Notes: generated from the sequence alone by a model not told the origin. Shown: positions 27,594 to 36,515, counted from the stretch's first letter. The stretch: 64,000 nt of DNA from Providencia rustigianii DSM 4541 (GCF_000156395.1 NZ_GG703819.1:539218-603217); one strand, 5' to 3'. Numbers and translations are program-made.

Positions 27594-28223
27594 ATGAACA
27601 GCACCATTCACGTAATTATAGAAAATGATAATGTCTTTAAGAATAAACTGAAATTAAAGATGGAATCTTTTGATTTTATATTTAAATTTTATAATAACGA
27701 AGAGGTATTTATTAGTACTTATACCTATCCGTTAGAAGAAAATGCAACGGACTGTGTTTTGTTATTTTTAAATAATGATATTGCTCGTATTCATAAATTA
27801 AAAAATATTACTCATCTTCTAGGAGTTATACCTATTATTGCTATCTCAGAAGAGTCCTCTACGGTACTATGCAGAGACTGTTTTAAAGCAGGTGCATTCG
27901 ATTTTCACGTGGTCCCATTTAATGACCATGAATTATTGAGTGCAATACAAAGTGCTCATATCTACTTCTCTGAAGCACATGAAAATCATAAAAAATATGT
28001 ATTCCTTTCAGATAAATTCGACCGTTTATCGGCTAGAGAACGTGAAATCATGGACATGATTTTAGACGGTAATACCAGCAGAGAAACCGCGGAGAAATTA
28101 TCTTTATCACCGAGAACGGTAGAAGTACATCGCTCAAATATTTATACCAAACTAGGAATAAAATCATTACCGCAATTAATCCAAGAGTATGAATATATCA
28201 ATACCTATTCAGCTAACGCTTAA
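27594..28223 (+). CDS. LuxR/FixJ-type response regulator with degenerate receiver domain
   Basis: A 209-aa DNA-binding protein. The C-terminal LuxR helix-turn-helix (LSAREREIMDMILDGNTS, then RTVEVHRSNIYTKLG, about residues 143-190) is intact. The N-terminal receiver-like domain has lost its phosphorylation chemistry: at the acceptor Asp position the strand reads DCVLLFLNND (Phe58), and the conserved Lys before Pro-Phe is Val (HVVPF). It probably acts independently of phosphorylation. ATG 27594 is preceded by CAGGAG. No sensor kinase is adjacent. Confidence 0.82.
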   Translation: MNSTIHVIIENDNVFKNKLKLKMESFDFIFKFYNNEEVFISTYTYPLEENATDCVLLFLNNDIARIHKLKNITHLLGVIPIIAISEESSTVLCRDCFKAGAFDFHVVPFNDHELLSAIQSAHIYFSEAHENHKKYVFLSDKFDRLSAREREIMDMILDGNTSRETAEKLSLSPRTVEVHRSNIYTKLGIKSLPQLIQEYEYINTYSANA

Positions 28224-28248
28224 TACTTATTATCCCCTATCTCCACTT

Positions 28249-28278
28249 ATCGGATGGTTTAATTTTAAACCATCCGAT
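28249..28278. terminator. Hairpin after the response regulator gene
   Basis: Perfect 12-bp stem ATCGGATGGTTT / AAACCATCCGAT with a six-base loop. It lacks a clear U tract, so termination may be inefficient or rho-assisted. Confidence 0.5.
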
Positions 28279-28731
28279 TGTCATCTTAAATAAAATAGCC
28301 AAATAAACACATCAGTACAAAATATAGACTCCAATCTCATATTCAATATTAGCTTAAATATTCAACCTGAGCCAACCCTCATAATTTAGGTTATAGAACT
28401 CACATCTTAATTTCAAATCGAAAGTGGCAAGATAAATAATCCGTACTATGATTTTATAGGATGAAAATATTTTATACACGAAAACAACTAAACAAATCAC
28501 TTATTAGAAATGAATAAATTAATAAATTTACTTTAATTAAAAATATAAAACTATATAGATTCATAATTCGTGCTACTACTGCTGCGAGTAAAGGGCATTT
28601 CTAAAATAAAAATCTATAATAAAAATTAATAAGAAATTCTAAAAAATGAAGACCAAGATCAACATACTTATCTCTCTAAATAGACGATAATCCTATCTCT
28701 TTTCATTTTTTCTCTTTCGTATAATTCGCCA

Positions 28732-28858
28732 ATAGGCGTGACAAAGCCTTCCTCATTTATCTGAGGAGATAAGCTTAGTCCTTACCGCAAAGGTAGTGTG
28801 AATTGCTCGCTTCGAACTTTTTTACTTTTTACCAAAAAATAGTAGAAGCGATTTTTTT
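28732..28858 (+). ncRNA. Candidate small RNA or independent 3'-UTR transcript
   Basis: No open reading frame of note. A consensus -10 TATAAT (28720-28725; poor -35) is followed about 80 bases later by a rho-independent terminator: stem TCGCTTC (28807-28813) / GAAGCGA (28845-28851) with further U-A pairing inside, then seven Ts. An internal hairpin CCTCA/TGAGG lies near 28755. The rest of the 28224-28869 gap is AT-rich and featureless. It could also be the end of a long regulator transcript. Confidence 0.3.
28807..28858 (+). terminator. Rho-independent terminator in the intergenic region
   Basis: Stem TCGCTTC / GAAGCGA extended by CTTTTTT / AAAAAATAG pairing, immediately followed by TTTTTTT. 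The U tract is on the plus strand only, so it does not serve the converging gene at 28870. Confidence 0.65.
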
Positions 28859-28869
28859 ATCTAAGGGGT

Positions 28870-29502
28870 CTATAGTTTGTAATCTCGAATATCGATTTGA
28901 TACTGCTTCAACTTTCGCCATAATGTCGTTCGCCCCATGTTGAGGGCTTGGTGCATTTCCTGTATTTTTCCGCCAAACGCTAATGCGGCTTCAATGATCA
29001 GGGCCTTCTCTACATCATGAATATTCAAGTTATTGAACAACGTGTGTTCTTCAGATTTATCTGATAATTTCTGCCAATAAAAGTAACTCTTGAGCTTCTC
29101 ACTAATTTCCCGTCCCAAAGAACAGGTAAGTGCCAACAATAAATTGCTCTTGATCTGACTTGCCGTAATCATCACAACGGCTAACAAGCGACTTTCATCA
29201 TAAATAAGCGCCGAATAGTAAAACTCTCCCTGTAGCTCTATTGGTTGCAAAGATTGAGTACCTTGCCCCATTTTTGCTAAAAATAACTCTGAGGCCTTTT
29301 CGAGCATTCCTTGCTGATTATTGGACCATAAAACACACCCATAACTATTCAGTAATAACGCCCCAGCATTAAGATCACTGATCGGCTTTAAACCATCAAT
29401 GATAGTGGTGCTTGCAAGTTGAGTTAATAGATCGAGACTAATAGTGCATGAGGATTTTTCGGTAAGCGGTGCAAGCTTAGGGATAGTGAAGTCAATCGTC
29501 AT
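28870..29502 (-). CDS. Fis-type helix-turn-helix regulator with GAF-like N-terminus, no AAA+ domain
   Basis: A 210-aa protein. The C-terminal helices (DVEKALIIEAALAFGGKIQEMHQALNMGRTTLWRKLKQY) are the Fis-type DNA-binding domain found at the end of sigma-54 activators such as DhaR. The N-terminal part (about residues 20-140, including GALLLNSYGCVLWSNNQQ) resembles the sensory region of such activators. The central AAA+ ATPase with its GAFTGA loop is absent, so it cannot open sigma-54 promoters by itself. AAGG precedes the ATG. Targets are unknown. Confidence 0.75.
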   Translation of the reverse strand: MTIDFTIPKLAPLTEKSSCTISLDLLTQLASTTIIDGLKPISDLNAGALLLNSYGCVLWSNNQQGMLEKASELFLAKMGQGTQSLQPIELQGEFYYSALIYDESRLLAVVMITASQIKSNLLLALTCSLGREISEKLKSYFYWQKLSDKSEEHTLFNNLNIHDVEKALIIEAALAFGGKIQEMHQALNMGRTTLWRKLKQYQIDIRDYKL

Positions 29503-29661
29503 AACCAGCCTTATTCATCGATAAGTATTACCCCTGATTATGTCTATTTGATATTTAATTTTCATATTCTAGATCAAGTTATGATTTGATAGATATTCGC
29601 GGGATGATGTAGATCAAATTACCGAAATATAAAGAAATCAAAATATGATATTCCCATTTTT

Positions 29662-29692
29662 TAGCCTGCTAAAAAATAACGTTAGCAGGCTA
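29662..29692. repeat. Inverted repeat after rimO
   Basis: TAGCCTGCTAA / TTAGCAGGCTA, 11-bp arms with a nine-base loop, just past the rimO stop. There is no U tract outside the stem, though the outer A/T bases can also pair, so it may be a weak terminator. Confidence 0.45.
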
Positions 29693-29701
29693 AAAATCAC
29701 C

Positions 29702-31042
29702 TTAAAATGACTCAGGAACAAGGCTTCCCCATAAGTCATATTCATCAGCATGCTCGATAAGCACGTTGACAATATCCCCGGCTTTAACGTCAAATTCCCC
29801 GTTAAGGTACACCATACCATCGATTTCAGGAGCATCAGCCATACTGCGCCCTACCGCCCCCTCATCATCAACTTCATCAATGATGACCCATAATTTGCGC
29901 CCTACTTTTTCTTGTAATCTTTGCGTTGAGATTTCTTGCTGCAGCTGCATGAAGCGATGGTAACGCTCCTCTTTAATTTCTTCAGAGACTTGATCAGCTA
30001 ATTCATTCGCTTTTGCGCCTTCGACCGGGCTATATTTGAAACAACCCACCCGATCAAGTCTGGCTTCCTGTAAAAAATCGAGCAACATTTGGAAATCTTC
30101 TTCCGTTTCCCCCGGGAAACCGACAATAAATGTAGAACGTAAAGTCAGCTCAGGGCAAATCTCACGCCAACGTTTAATCCGCTCTAATGTTCTTTCTACT
30201 GCACCAGGACGCTTCATTAGCTTCAGAATTTTCGGGCTGGCATGTTGAAGTGGAATATCTAAATAGGGAAGGACTTTCCCTTCAGCCATCAACGGGATCA
30301 CCTCATCCACATGCGGATAAGGGTACACATAATGCAAGCGAACCCATACCCCCATAGAGGCGAGTTGTTCACATAACCCCACCATACTCGTTTTGACCGG
30401 TTTCCCCTCCCAAAAGCCCGTACGATGCTTAACATCCACACCATAAGCAGAAGTATCTTGAGAAATAACCAATAACTCTTTCACGCCTGATTCGACTAAA
30501 CGTTTAGCCTCATTGAGTACATCCCCAATTGGGCGGCTATCTAAATCACCCCGCATGGATGGAATAATACAAAATGTGCAACGGTGATTACAGCCTTCAG
30601 ATATTTTCAAATAGGCATAATGTTTTGGCGTCAACTTCACACCTTGTTCGGGGACTAAACTCAAGAACGGGTCATGTTCAGGTTTTGGTACATAGTGATG
30701 AACATGGTTCAGAACTTGTTCGTAACTATGTGGTCCGGTGATCTCTAACACTTTAGGATGAACTTCACGGATTTGGTTTTCTTTCGCTCCCAAGCATCCT
30801 GTCACAATCACTTTACCATTTTCGTTCAGAGCTTCACCGATGGCTTCTAACGATTCCTGTACTGCGCTATCAATAAAACCGCAGGTGTTCACAATCACCA
30901 AATCGGCATCATCGTAGCTTGGAACGACTTGATAACCATCAGTACGCAACTCGGTTAAGATGCGCTCTGAGTCAACGAGATTTTTGGGACAGCCGAGTGA
31001 AACGAAGCCAATTTTAGGCACCGAATTAGTATTTTGCGACAT
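29702..31042 (-). CDS. rimO: Ribosomal protein S12 methylthiotransferase RimO
   Basis: Radical-SAM enzyme adding a methylthio group to Asp of ribosomal protein S12. The 446-aa product has three N-terminal cluster cysteines (SLGCPKN, NTCGFID, GCLGAKE), the radical-SAM motif CNHRCTFC (Cys-x3-Cys-x2-Cys) after YLKISEG, and a C-terminal TRAM domain ending DYDLWGSLV. Length is near E. coli RimO (441 aa). It is a stand-alone gene with a GAAGTGAG ribosome binding site. Confidence 0.96.
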   Translation of the reverse strand: MSQNTNSVPKIGFVSLGCPKNLVDSERILTELRTDGYQVVPSYDDADLVIVNTCGFIDSAVQESLEAIGEALNENGKVIVTGCLGAKENQIREVHPKVLEITGPHSYEQVLNHVHHYVPKPEHDPFLSLVPEQGVKLTPKHYAYLKISEGCNHRCTFCIIPSMRGDLDSRPIGDVLNEAKRLVESGVKELLVISQDTSAYGVDVKHRTGFWEGKPVKTSMVGLCEQLASMGVWVRLHYVYPYPHVDEVIPLMAEGKVLPYLDIPLQHASPKILKLMKRPGAVERTLERIKRWREICPELTLRSTFIVGFPGETEEDFQMLLDFLQEARLDRVGCFKYSPVEGAKANELADQVSEEIKEERYHRFMQLQQEISTQRLQEKVGRKLWVIIDEVDDEGAVGRSMADAPEIDGMVYLNGEFDVKAGDIVNVLIEHADEYDLWGSLVPESF

Positions 31043-31192
31043 AACTCACTTCTTTTATTTTTTTAGAAAAATGGGCGAAATTTTACCTGAAGTATAATGG
31101 GAATTGTATAAATTTTTAGCGGTGTAAATAACATTTCGAGCGAGATCCTAAACATAATAATAACAGGACCTCGCCCAGATAAATTGCAGAGA

Positions 31193-32122
31193 TTATCGGT
31201 TAATTGAACGCGCGATGCGGGCGTAAGTGTGCCGCACTCCACGGATCACAATCCCGTAATTCAAAATATTCTCGGGGAGTGCTATGCCGTTGTAGCCTGA
31301 ATCACCGATATGATGTAAATCAGTACCTGCCATTTTACACATTAACGCAATTTGACGAATCGTTTGAGTATCCGCCCCCTCTTGAGACGTCCCTATGGCA
31401 GTCATCGTCATCACTCTTTGAGAGTGACAATAACTCACCATTCTCTGCACAAATTCTAATGTAATTCCCGGTACGGTTCCCGGTGCAGGCAATAAAATAA
31501 TGTCCGCGCCACTGCTAATAAAAGAACGAATATCGTCTTCGGTAATCAATTGCTCAGCAGAAGCATTTAACACGCCCGCTGCGTGCATTTTTCCCGTGAT
31601 TAAAACCATCTCCTCACCCACCACGGCTTTGAGTTCCTTTAAGCTTTGGTTGATCTCTTGGTTTGTGACACCATTACCGGGATTACCGGTTAGGACGATA
31701 ATATCGACCCCCATCTGTTTTAATTTCAGGGCATTTTTTACCGTCGCCAATCGACCTTCGGATATTTTCCATTGCTTATCTTGGTGCGGATTATTAAATC
31801 CAGCGGGAACGGGTTCTAAATTGACGCCAATGGCTCTACCCGTTAAATGCTTTAGCGTCCGAATAATCTCTTCTGGTAACGTCCCCTCCGGTAGCCCTTG
31901 TACCACTGGATTGTTCACATCAAAGACATTCAACAACAGGATATCGGCTCCCTGACTTGCCGCCAGTTCAGCATTGGTTACAGTCATTAATACTGGTTGA
32001 AGCGTTCCGATAGTTTCACTGACCAATAAGCGCCCTTCACTCGCCTTAATCGCTTCCAATAACCCTTTCTTATTTAATTGGGCGATTTCGGATGCAGAGC
32101 AATCCAGATAACGTTTTTGCAT
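31193..32122 (-). CDS. Uncharacterised TIM-barrel protein (PEP mutase/phosphate-binding barrel-like)
   Basis: I cannot assign a function. The 309-aa product has the alternating pattern of a TIM barrel, with strand-loop motifs GADILLLNVFDV, IGVNLEPVP, GVDIIVLTGNPGNG, MVLITGKMHAAGV, GADIILLPAPGTVPG and a C-terminal HHIGDSGYNG phosphate-loop-like segment. ATG 32122 has AAAGGGG at good spacing; a TTG two codons upstream is less likely. It is divergent from the Fur-controlled iron operon and has no operon partner. Confidence 0.7.
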   Translation of the reverse strand: MQKRYLDCSASEIAQLNKKGLLEAIKASEGRLLVSETIGTLQPVLMTVTNAELAASQGADILLLNVFDVNNPVVQGLPEGTLPEEIIRTLKHLTGRAIGVNLEPVPAGFNNPHQDKQWKISEGRLATVKNALKLKQMGVDIIVLTGNPGNGVTNQEINQSLKELKAVVGEEMVLITGKMHAAGVLNASAEQLITEDDIRSFISSGADIILLPAPGTVPGITLEFVQRMVSYCHSQRVMTMTAIGTSQEGADTQTIRQIALMCKMAGTDLHHIGDSGYNGIALPENILNYGIVIRGVRHTYARIARSINR

Positions 32123-32341
32123 TGGCAACCCCTTTACCTACAGTTAGAGAAAGACCGTCGATTTGTTATTTCAATATACCAGATAAATTTAAATGCTATC
32201 CCAGAGCAAAATCACCTTTCTTTAACTTATTTTTCAACTCTAAAAAAGAACCAATTAACATATTGATTAATATTAAATTTAAATGATTCATTCTTTAACA
32301 TTAATGAAGAAGGTAAAATATTCCCCTTGTCATTTATGAAT

Positions 32342-32360
32342 AGTAATGATTATCATTATG
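32342..32360. promoter_or_regulatory. Fur box of the iron operon
   Basis: AGTAATGATTATCATTATG matches the 19-bp Fur consensus GATAATGATAATCATTATC at 15 positions and lies 31 bases before the first gene. Iron-replete repression of the whole five-gene unit is expected. Confidence 0.85.
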
Positions 32361-32390
32361 CTTCTAACTTTATCAGGTAAGGATGTCACA

Positions 32391-32948
32391 ATGAAATTTG
32401 CGTATCAGGCTGCCGTTTCAGGTTTAGCTCTGTTCTCTATTTCCGCTTTTGCTCAAGAGTATCCTCTCGGTCACCCAGTCATTAAAAATGGGATGGAAAT
32501 CCAAGGTGTTTATTTACAACCTATCACCATGGACACAGAAGAAGGTCACCATGCAATGGCGCACCTGGCTGCGGATAAAGCAGATATTCACTTAGAAGCC
32601 GATATTCATGCAGTAGAAGAAAACCCAAATGGATTCGCTGAAGGCGATTGGATGCCTTACTTGACCGTTGAGTATTCCGTTACCAAATTAGGCGATAAGC
32701 CACAAACTCAAACGGGTACATTCATGCCAATGGTGGCAAGTGATGGTCCACACTATGGCGAAAATATTAAATTAGACGGTAATGGTAAATACCGTGTAAC
32801 GTATAAAATCTATCCGCCTTCCCATAATAAACAAGCCTCTTTTGGACGCCATATTGATAAAGAAACTGGCGTTGCTCCATGGTTTGAGCCGTTTGAAGTC
32901 TCTTGGGACTTTGACTATGCAGGCATAGGTCGCAAAGGCAGTTACTAA
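32391..32948 (+). CDS. Periplasmic iron-uptake protein, P19/FetP family
   Basis: A 185-aa periplasmic protein of the Tp34/P19 family that binds copper and iron and assists FTR1-type permeases. MKFAYQAAVSGLALFSISAFA is a Sec signal; the mature protein has the metal-site segments GMEIQGVYLQPITM, GHHAMAHLAADKADIHLEADIHA and MPYLTVEYSV with their His, Met and Glu ligands. ATG 32391 is preceded by AAGGA; the upstream in-frame extension would include the Fur box. It is first in the operon and followed by an internal terminator-like hairpin. Confidence 0.9.
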   Translation: MKFAYQAAVSGLALFSISAFAQEYPLGHPVIKNGMEIQGVYLQPITMDTEEGHHAMAHLAADKADIHLEADIHAVEENPNGFAEGDWMPYLTVEYSVTKLGDKPQTQTGTFMPMVASDGPHYGENIKLDGNGKYRVTYKIYPPSHNKQASFGRHIDKETGVAPWFEPFEVSWDFDYAGIGRKGSY

Positions 32949-32965
32949 TTTACATCCTATGCATT

Positions 32966-33005
32966 AAGGGCTTTCGTGGGGTTAAACTTCTACGTAAGCC
33001 CTTTT
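32966..33005 (+). terminator. Intra-operon terminator/attenuator after the P19 gene
   Basis: Stem AAGGGCTT (32966-32973) / AAGCCCTT (32996-33003) followed by TTTTT, in the 100-bp gap before the cupredoxin gene. It probably makes the periplasmic protein more abundant than the downstream products. Confidence 0.65.
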
Positions 33006-33048
33006 TCGCTCATAGGTCTTTACCAATTCTTTAAGATTTGAGCTAAAA

Positions 33049-33384
33049 ATGAAAACATTACTGAGCGCTTTACTGGTTTTTGTTTGTGCATTGCTCCCTC
33101 AATCGGCGCTTAGTGCTGAAAAATACACCGTAGAGTTAGAAATGAAAAATGGGGATTTAATTCCTCGCGTTCTCGAAGTCCCTGCCAAAACCATTATTCG
33201 AATCAAAATAACCAATACCGGCACTGAACCTGCAGAATTCGAAAGCATTCAATTAAGAAAAGAAAAAGTTTTAGCTCCGGGAGCTAGCTCGGTAGTGGTG
33301 ATTGCACCATTAAAACCAGGAACATATAGCTTTTTTGACGACTTCCACCTCTCTCACCCAAAAGGCGAGATCATTGCTAAATAG
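33049..33384 (+). CDS. Periplasmic cupredoxin-domain protein of the iron operon
   Basis: A 111-aa secreted protein: signal peptide MKTLLSALLVFVCALLPQSALSA, then a single beta-sandwich cupredoxin-like domain resembling the N-terminal domain of EfeO (ITNTGTEPAEFESIQLRKEKVLAPGAS, then PLKPGTYSFFDDFH). The blue-copper Cys ligand is not visible; conserved Glu, Asp and His (DDFHLSH) could bind metal as in EfeO. Here the domain is a separate gene, 11 bp before the FTR1 gene, so a split EfeO is likely. Confidence 0.82.
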   Translation: MKTLLSALLVFVCALLPQSALSAEKYTVELEMKNGDLIPRVLEVPAKTIIRIKITNTGTEPAEFESIQLRKEKVLAPGASSVVVIAPLKPGTYSFFDDFHLSHPKGEIIAK

Positions 33385-33395
33385 TAGGATTTAAT

Positions 33396-34253
33396 ATGGG
33401 GCAGGTTCTGTTTGTTGTTTGGCGTGAAAGCTTTGAAGCGCTATTAGTTATCGGCATCATCTATGCGTGGATAAAACGCCACCCCGATGCTAAAAATGGG
33501 ATGAAATATCTGTGGGGCGGTGTCGCTCTCGGTATCGTTACCTCTATTTTATTAGCACTGTTAATCTACGGTGTATTCAACGTCCTTGATGATACAGGGC
33601 AATCCATTTTCATGATCTTTATGGAGATCCTCGCCTGTATATTGATCGTCCAAATGGTGTATTGGATGAACAAAAACGGTCGATCCATGAAAACGGAAAT
33701 TGAATCGGGAATTAACCGTAACGCTCAGCACCATAGTTGGTGGGGAGCAACATTGATTATTGCGATTGCCATTGCTCGCGAAGGCAGCGAAATTGTGGTT
33801 TTCCTTTCAAGTTTCATCATGTCCCTGACCGCAGAAAATTCGAATGAATTTATCTTTGAAGTCGCGACGGGAATTGTGATTGCAGCTATGACCCTGTATG
33901 CATTTCTTCTCACAAACCGTATTATTTCATGGAATATCTTCTTCAAAGTTACTGGCGTGATTTTACTGTTCCTCGCACTCTCTTTGTTACTCAAAGGTGT
34001 TGAAGAAATTTCAAACTTGATGATCGAGTTTGATTACCCCATTCCTGAATTCTTAATTTATCCCGCTTGGGATACGACCGCATTTCTTGATGATTCTGGC
34101 GTAGCAGGCAATTTTATCTCGTCATTCTTTGCCTACCGCTCACAACCTATCTGGCTCAGCGTCATTACTTTTGTTGTCTATTGGGTTGTGGTTATCACGC
34201 TCTTTGCTTGGGGTAAACATCATGCAACTAAACAGCGTTTACAAAATGCGTAA
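33396..34253 (+). CDS. FTR1-family iron permease (EfeU-like)
   Basis: A 285-aa inner-membrane protein with seven membrane segments. Both RExxE iron-binding motifs are present: RESFE (residues 10-14) and REGSE (128-132). The family transports Fe(III) produced from Fe(II) oxidation. It is in the middle of the five-gene unit, and its last codons overlap the next gene. It corresponds to EfeU of E. coli EfeUOB and to the permease of P19-type systems. Confidence 0.92.
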   Translation: MGQVLFVVWRESFEALLVIGIIYAWIKRHPDAKNGMKYLWGGVALGIVTSILLALLIYGVFNVLDDTGQSIFMIFMEILACILIVQMVYWMNKNGRSMKTEIESGINRNAQHHSWWGATLIIAIAIAREGSEIVVFLSSFIMSLTAENSNEFIFEVATGIVIAAMTLYAFLLTNRIISWNIFFKVTGVILLFLALSLLLKGVEEISNLMIEFDYPIPEFLIYPAWDTTAFLDDSGVAGNFISSFFAYRSQPIWLSVITFVVYWVVVITLFAWGKHHATKQRLQNA

Positions 34254-35133
34254 TATGACCAAAATAACACTGAGTTTGTTTTTAGCGACATTCATCATAT
34301 CCACCGCTCATGGCAAAGCCTTAAGATCCCCTGTGCAAACAGGGGATGATATTGTCATTGCGAAAGGGGATATTCCTACCCCTGAAAAATACCAGCCCGC
34401 AATCCAAAATTATTTAGCCTTTGTCACGAATGAGCTGGGCGAAATGGTAGAGCAACTCGATATTCTCAATCAGTGTTTGAAAAAAGGTCACTTAGCGCAA
34501 GCTAAATCAGCGTATATTCAAGCCCACCAACACTATGAAACCGTTCGCCCTATCATTATGTTATTTGGGAATACCGATAGAACCATTAATCCTCGCGCTG
34601 ACTATTTTCTGGATAAAGAAAAAGATTATCGCTTTACCGGATTCCATTTGGTCGAATACCAATTATTTTCCCAACAAGATATTAAAGCCGCACTTCCTGC
34701 CGCTGATGAACTGTTATTGAAAGGGCGTGACCTGCATAAGCGAGTCTTGACTGAAACCATCGAAATACCCAAGTTGGTGCAAGCATCCGCTGATTTTATG
34801 GAAATGATCCTTGAGACAAAATTGTCGGGACAAGAGAATATTTATAGCCAATCAGACCTCACTGATATCGCCGCCAACGCGAAAGGTTCACAAGCGATTG
34901 TTGAAGTAATCAGCCCATTTGTTGAGATAAAAACCCTCGACCAAATAAAAGAAAATGACCAGAAAATTAATAAAATAGTGCAGTCATATCAATTAGCTAA
35001 AGGTCAATATGCGCCTTATAGCCAATTAAAACGACAAGATAAAATGACGCTCTATTCACTGTTAACTCAACAAGCGGAGCTATTGGCCACTTTACGCGCC
35101 CAACTCGATGTTGATGTTTACTACAAATATTAA
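34246..35133 (+). CDS. efeO: EfeO-like imelysin/peptidase M75 family periplasmic protein
   Basis: A 295-aa protein: signal peptide (MTKITLSLFLATFIISTAHG) followed by a helical M75 domain with the HxxE motif in GFHLVEYQLF. It lacks the N-terminal cupredoxin domain of E. coli EfeO, which is encoded separately upstream. It would deliver iron to the FTR1 permease. Starts at 34246 (overlapping the permease stop by 8 bases), 34255 or 34222 are all possible; the last has the best GGGG-like ribosome binding site but gives a long signal n-region. Confidence 0.85.
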   Translation: MRNMTKITLSLFLATFIISTAHGKALRSPVQTGDDIVIAKGDIPTPEKYQPAIQNYLAFVTNELGEMVEQLDILNQCLKKGHLAQAKSAYIQAHQHYETVRPIIMLFGNTDRTINPRADYFLDKEKDYRFTGFHLVEYQLFSQQDIKAALPAADELLLKGRDLHKRVLTETIEIPKLVQASADFMEMILETKLSGQENIYSQSDLTDIAANAKGSQAIVEVISPFVEIKTLDQIKENDQKINKIVQSYQLAKGQYAPYSQLKRQDKMTLYSLLTQQAELLATLRAQLDVDVYYKY

Positions 35134-35144
35134 GGCATGTTTTT

Positions 35145-36419
35145 ATGCAAAATAAACCAATAAGCGACGTACAACAGGTGAATTTATCTCGACGTAGTGC
35201 ATTGAAAACTCTCGCGATGGGCGGAGCAATTTTAGCTGCCCCAGCCCTCAGTGCTCAGGCATCTATCGCCGATTGTCAGCTAAATTATGATAAAGCTATC
35301 AACTATTTAGGCGAGCATCAACCTGGGGTACTCACGCCAGAACAGAAAAATGCCTCATTTATTGCTTTTCATATCACCACACAATCCATCGACGAGCTAC
35401 AAACGCTATTTACCATTCTCACCCAGCGCATTGCTCATCTAACCCAAGTACAGAAAACCACACCTAATCAGAATGATAAAATGCCCCCTGCGGAATCTGG
35501 GATTTTAGGATCACTGGCACAACCGGATTCACTCAGTGTAACCGTGTCTCTTGGTGATACCTTATTCGATTCACGCTTCGGCTTAGAAAAACTGAAACCA
35601 CGTTATCTTGTAGAGATGACCAGCTTCCCAAATGACCGTTTAGAAGATAAATGGTGTGGGGGTGATGTGGTATTACAAATCTGTGCCAACAGCCAAGAAA
35701 GTGTAATCTATGCGCTTCGAGATATCCTACGCCATACTTCACCATTTTGGTTTCCTCTGTGGAAAATCGACGGCTTCTTACCGTCACGGGATATTGATCG
35801 CCGCTCTACACCAATCAATCTGTTTGGGTTTAAAGATGGGTCAGGTAATGCGCCAACGGATGATAGCAAACTGATGAATGAGCTGATTTGGGTCACATCT
35901 GAAGCCAAAGAACCGGAGTGGTGTATTGGTGGAACATACCAAGCGGTACGCCTAATTCGCTTTAATCTAGAATTTTGGGATAGAACCCCATTGGAAGATC
36001 AAGAGAATGATTTTGGTCGCCATAAAGAAACCGGTGCTCCGATGGGAATGAAACATGAAATGGATGACCCCGCGTTTGAAAAAGATCCCCACGGAGATCG
36101 CGTGCTATTTGATTCCCACATGCGCCGTGCTGAACCAAGAAACCCAAGCCGCTATACGGCTAAACTCAGACGCCGTAGCTACAGTTACTCATTAGGATTA
36201 ACCGATAATGGGGCACTTGATATGGGATTGATTTTCGTCTCCTATCAAAAAAACTTGAAAACGGGGTTTATTGATACCCAAAAACGCCTTAATGGTGAAC
36301 CTCTTGAGCGTTATATCAAGCCATTTGGCGGTGGTTATTATTTTGTGCTACCCGGCATTCAATCTGAAAAAGACCAACTAGCGAAAGGGTTATTTGAGTC
36401 GTTAAAATCACAGAAATAA
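35145..36419 (+). CDS. efeB: Deferrochelatase/DyP-type haem peroxidase EfeB
   Basis: A 424-aa periplasmic haem protein exported by Tat (LSRRSALKTLAMGGA). The DyP signature FGFKDGSGN (distal Asp of GxxDG) and the proximal-His segment SHMRRAEPRNPSRY are clear, with FVLPGIQSEKDQLAKGLF near the end. In E. coli EfeB works with EfeUO in iron uptake and peroxidation. It is the last gene of the operon, 11 bp after efeO, and is followed by a terminator. Confidence 0.93.
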   Translation: MQNKPISDVQQVNLSRRSALKTLAMGGAILAAPALSAQASIADCQLNYDKAINYLGEHQPGVLTPEQKNASFIAFHITTQSIDELQTLFTILTQRIAHLTQVQKTTPNQNDKMPPAESGILGSLAQPDSLSVTVSLGDTLFDSRFGLEKLKPRYLVEMTSFPNDRLEDKWCGGDVVLQICANSQESVIYALRDILRHTSPFWFPLWKIDGFLPSRDIDRRSTPINLFGFKDGSGNAPTDDSKLMNELIWVTSEAKEPEWCIGGTYQAVRLIRFNLEFWDRTPLEDQENDFGRHKETGAPMGMKHEMDDPAFEKDPHGDRVLFDSHMRRAEPRNPSRYTAKLRRRSYSYSLGLTDNGALDMGLIFVSYQKNLKTGFIDTQKRLNGEPLERYIKPFGGGYYFVLPGIQSEKDQLAKGLFESLKSQK

Positions 36420-36430
36420 TGCTTATAAAA

Positions 36431-36456
36431 AAGCCCCAATATCACTATTGGGGCTT
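36431..36456. terminator. Terminator of the iron operon
   Basis: 10-bp stem AAGCCCCAAT / ATTGGGGCTT, six-base loop, with A-rich bases on the left that also suit the opposing gene. Confidence 0.7.
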
Positions 36457-36515
36457 CGATTACCGACCTTTATTGACTTGTTAAGTTAATAAAATATTCC
36501 TAGGTTTACATCTTA

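Noticed and set aside
29560-29640. Possible FNR sites (ATCAA and TTGAT repeats) upstream of the Fis-type regulator
   Set aside because: No pair has the TTGAT-N4-ATCAA spacing.
34129-34245. Long N-terminal extension of the EfeO-like protein
   Set aside because: Lies inside the FTR1 gene in another frame; the signal peptide begins only at 34246 or 34255.
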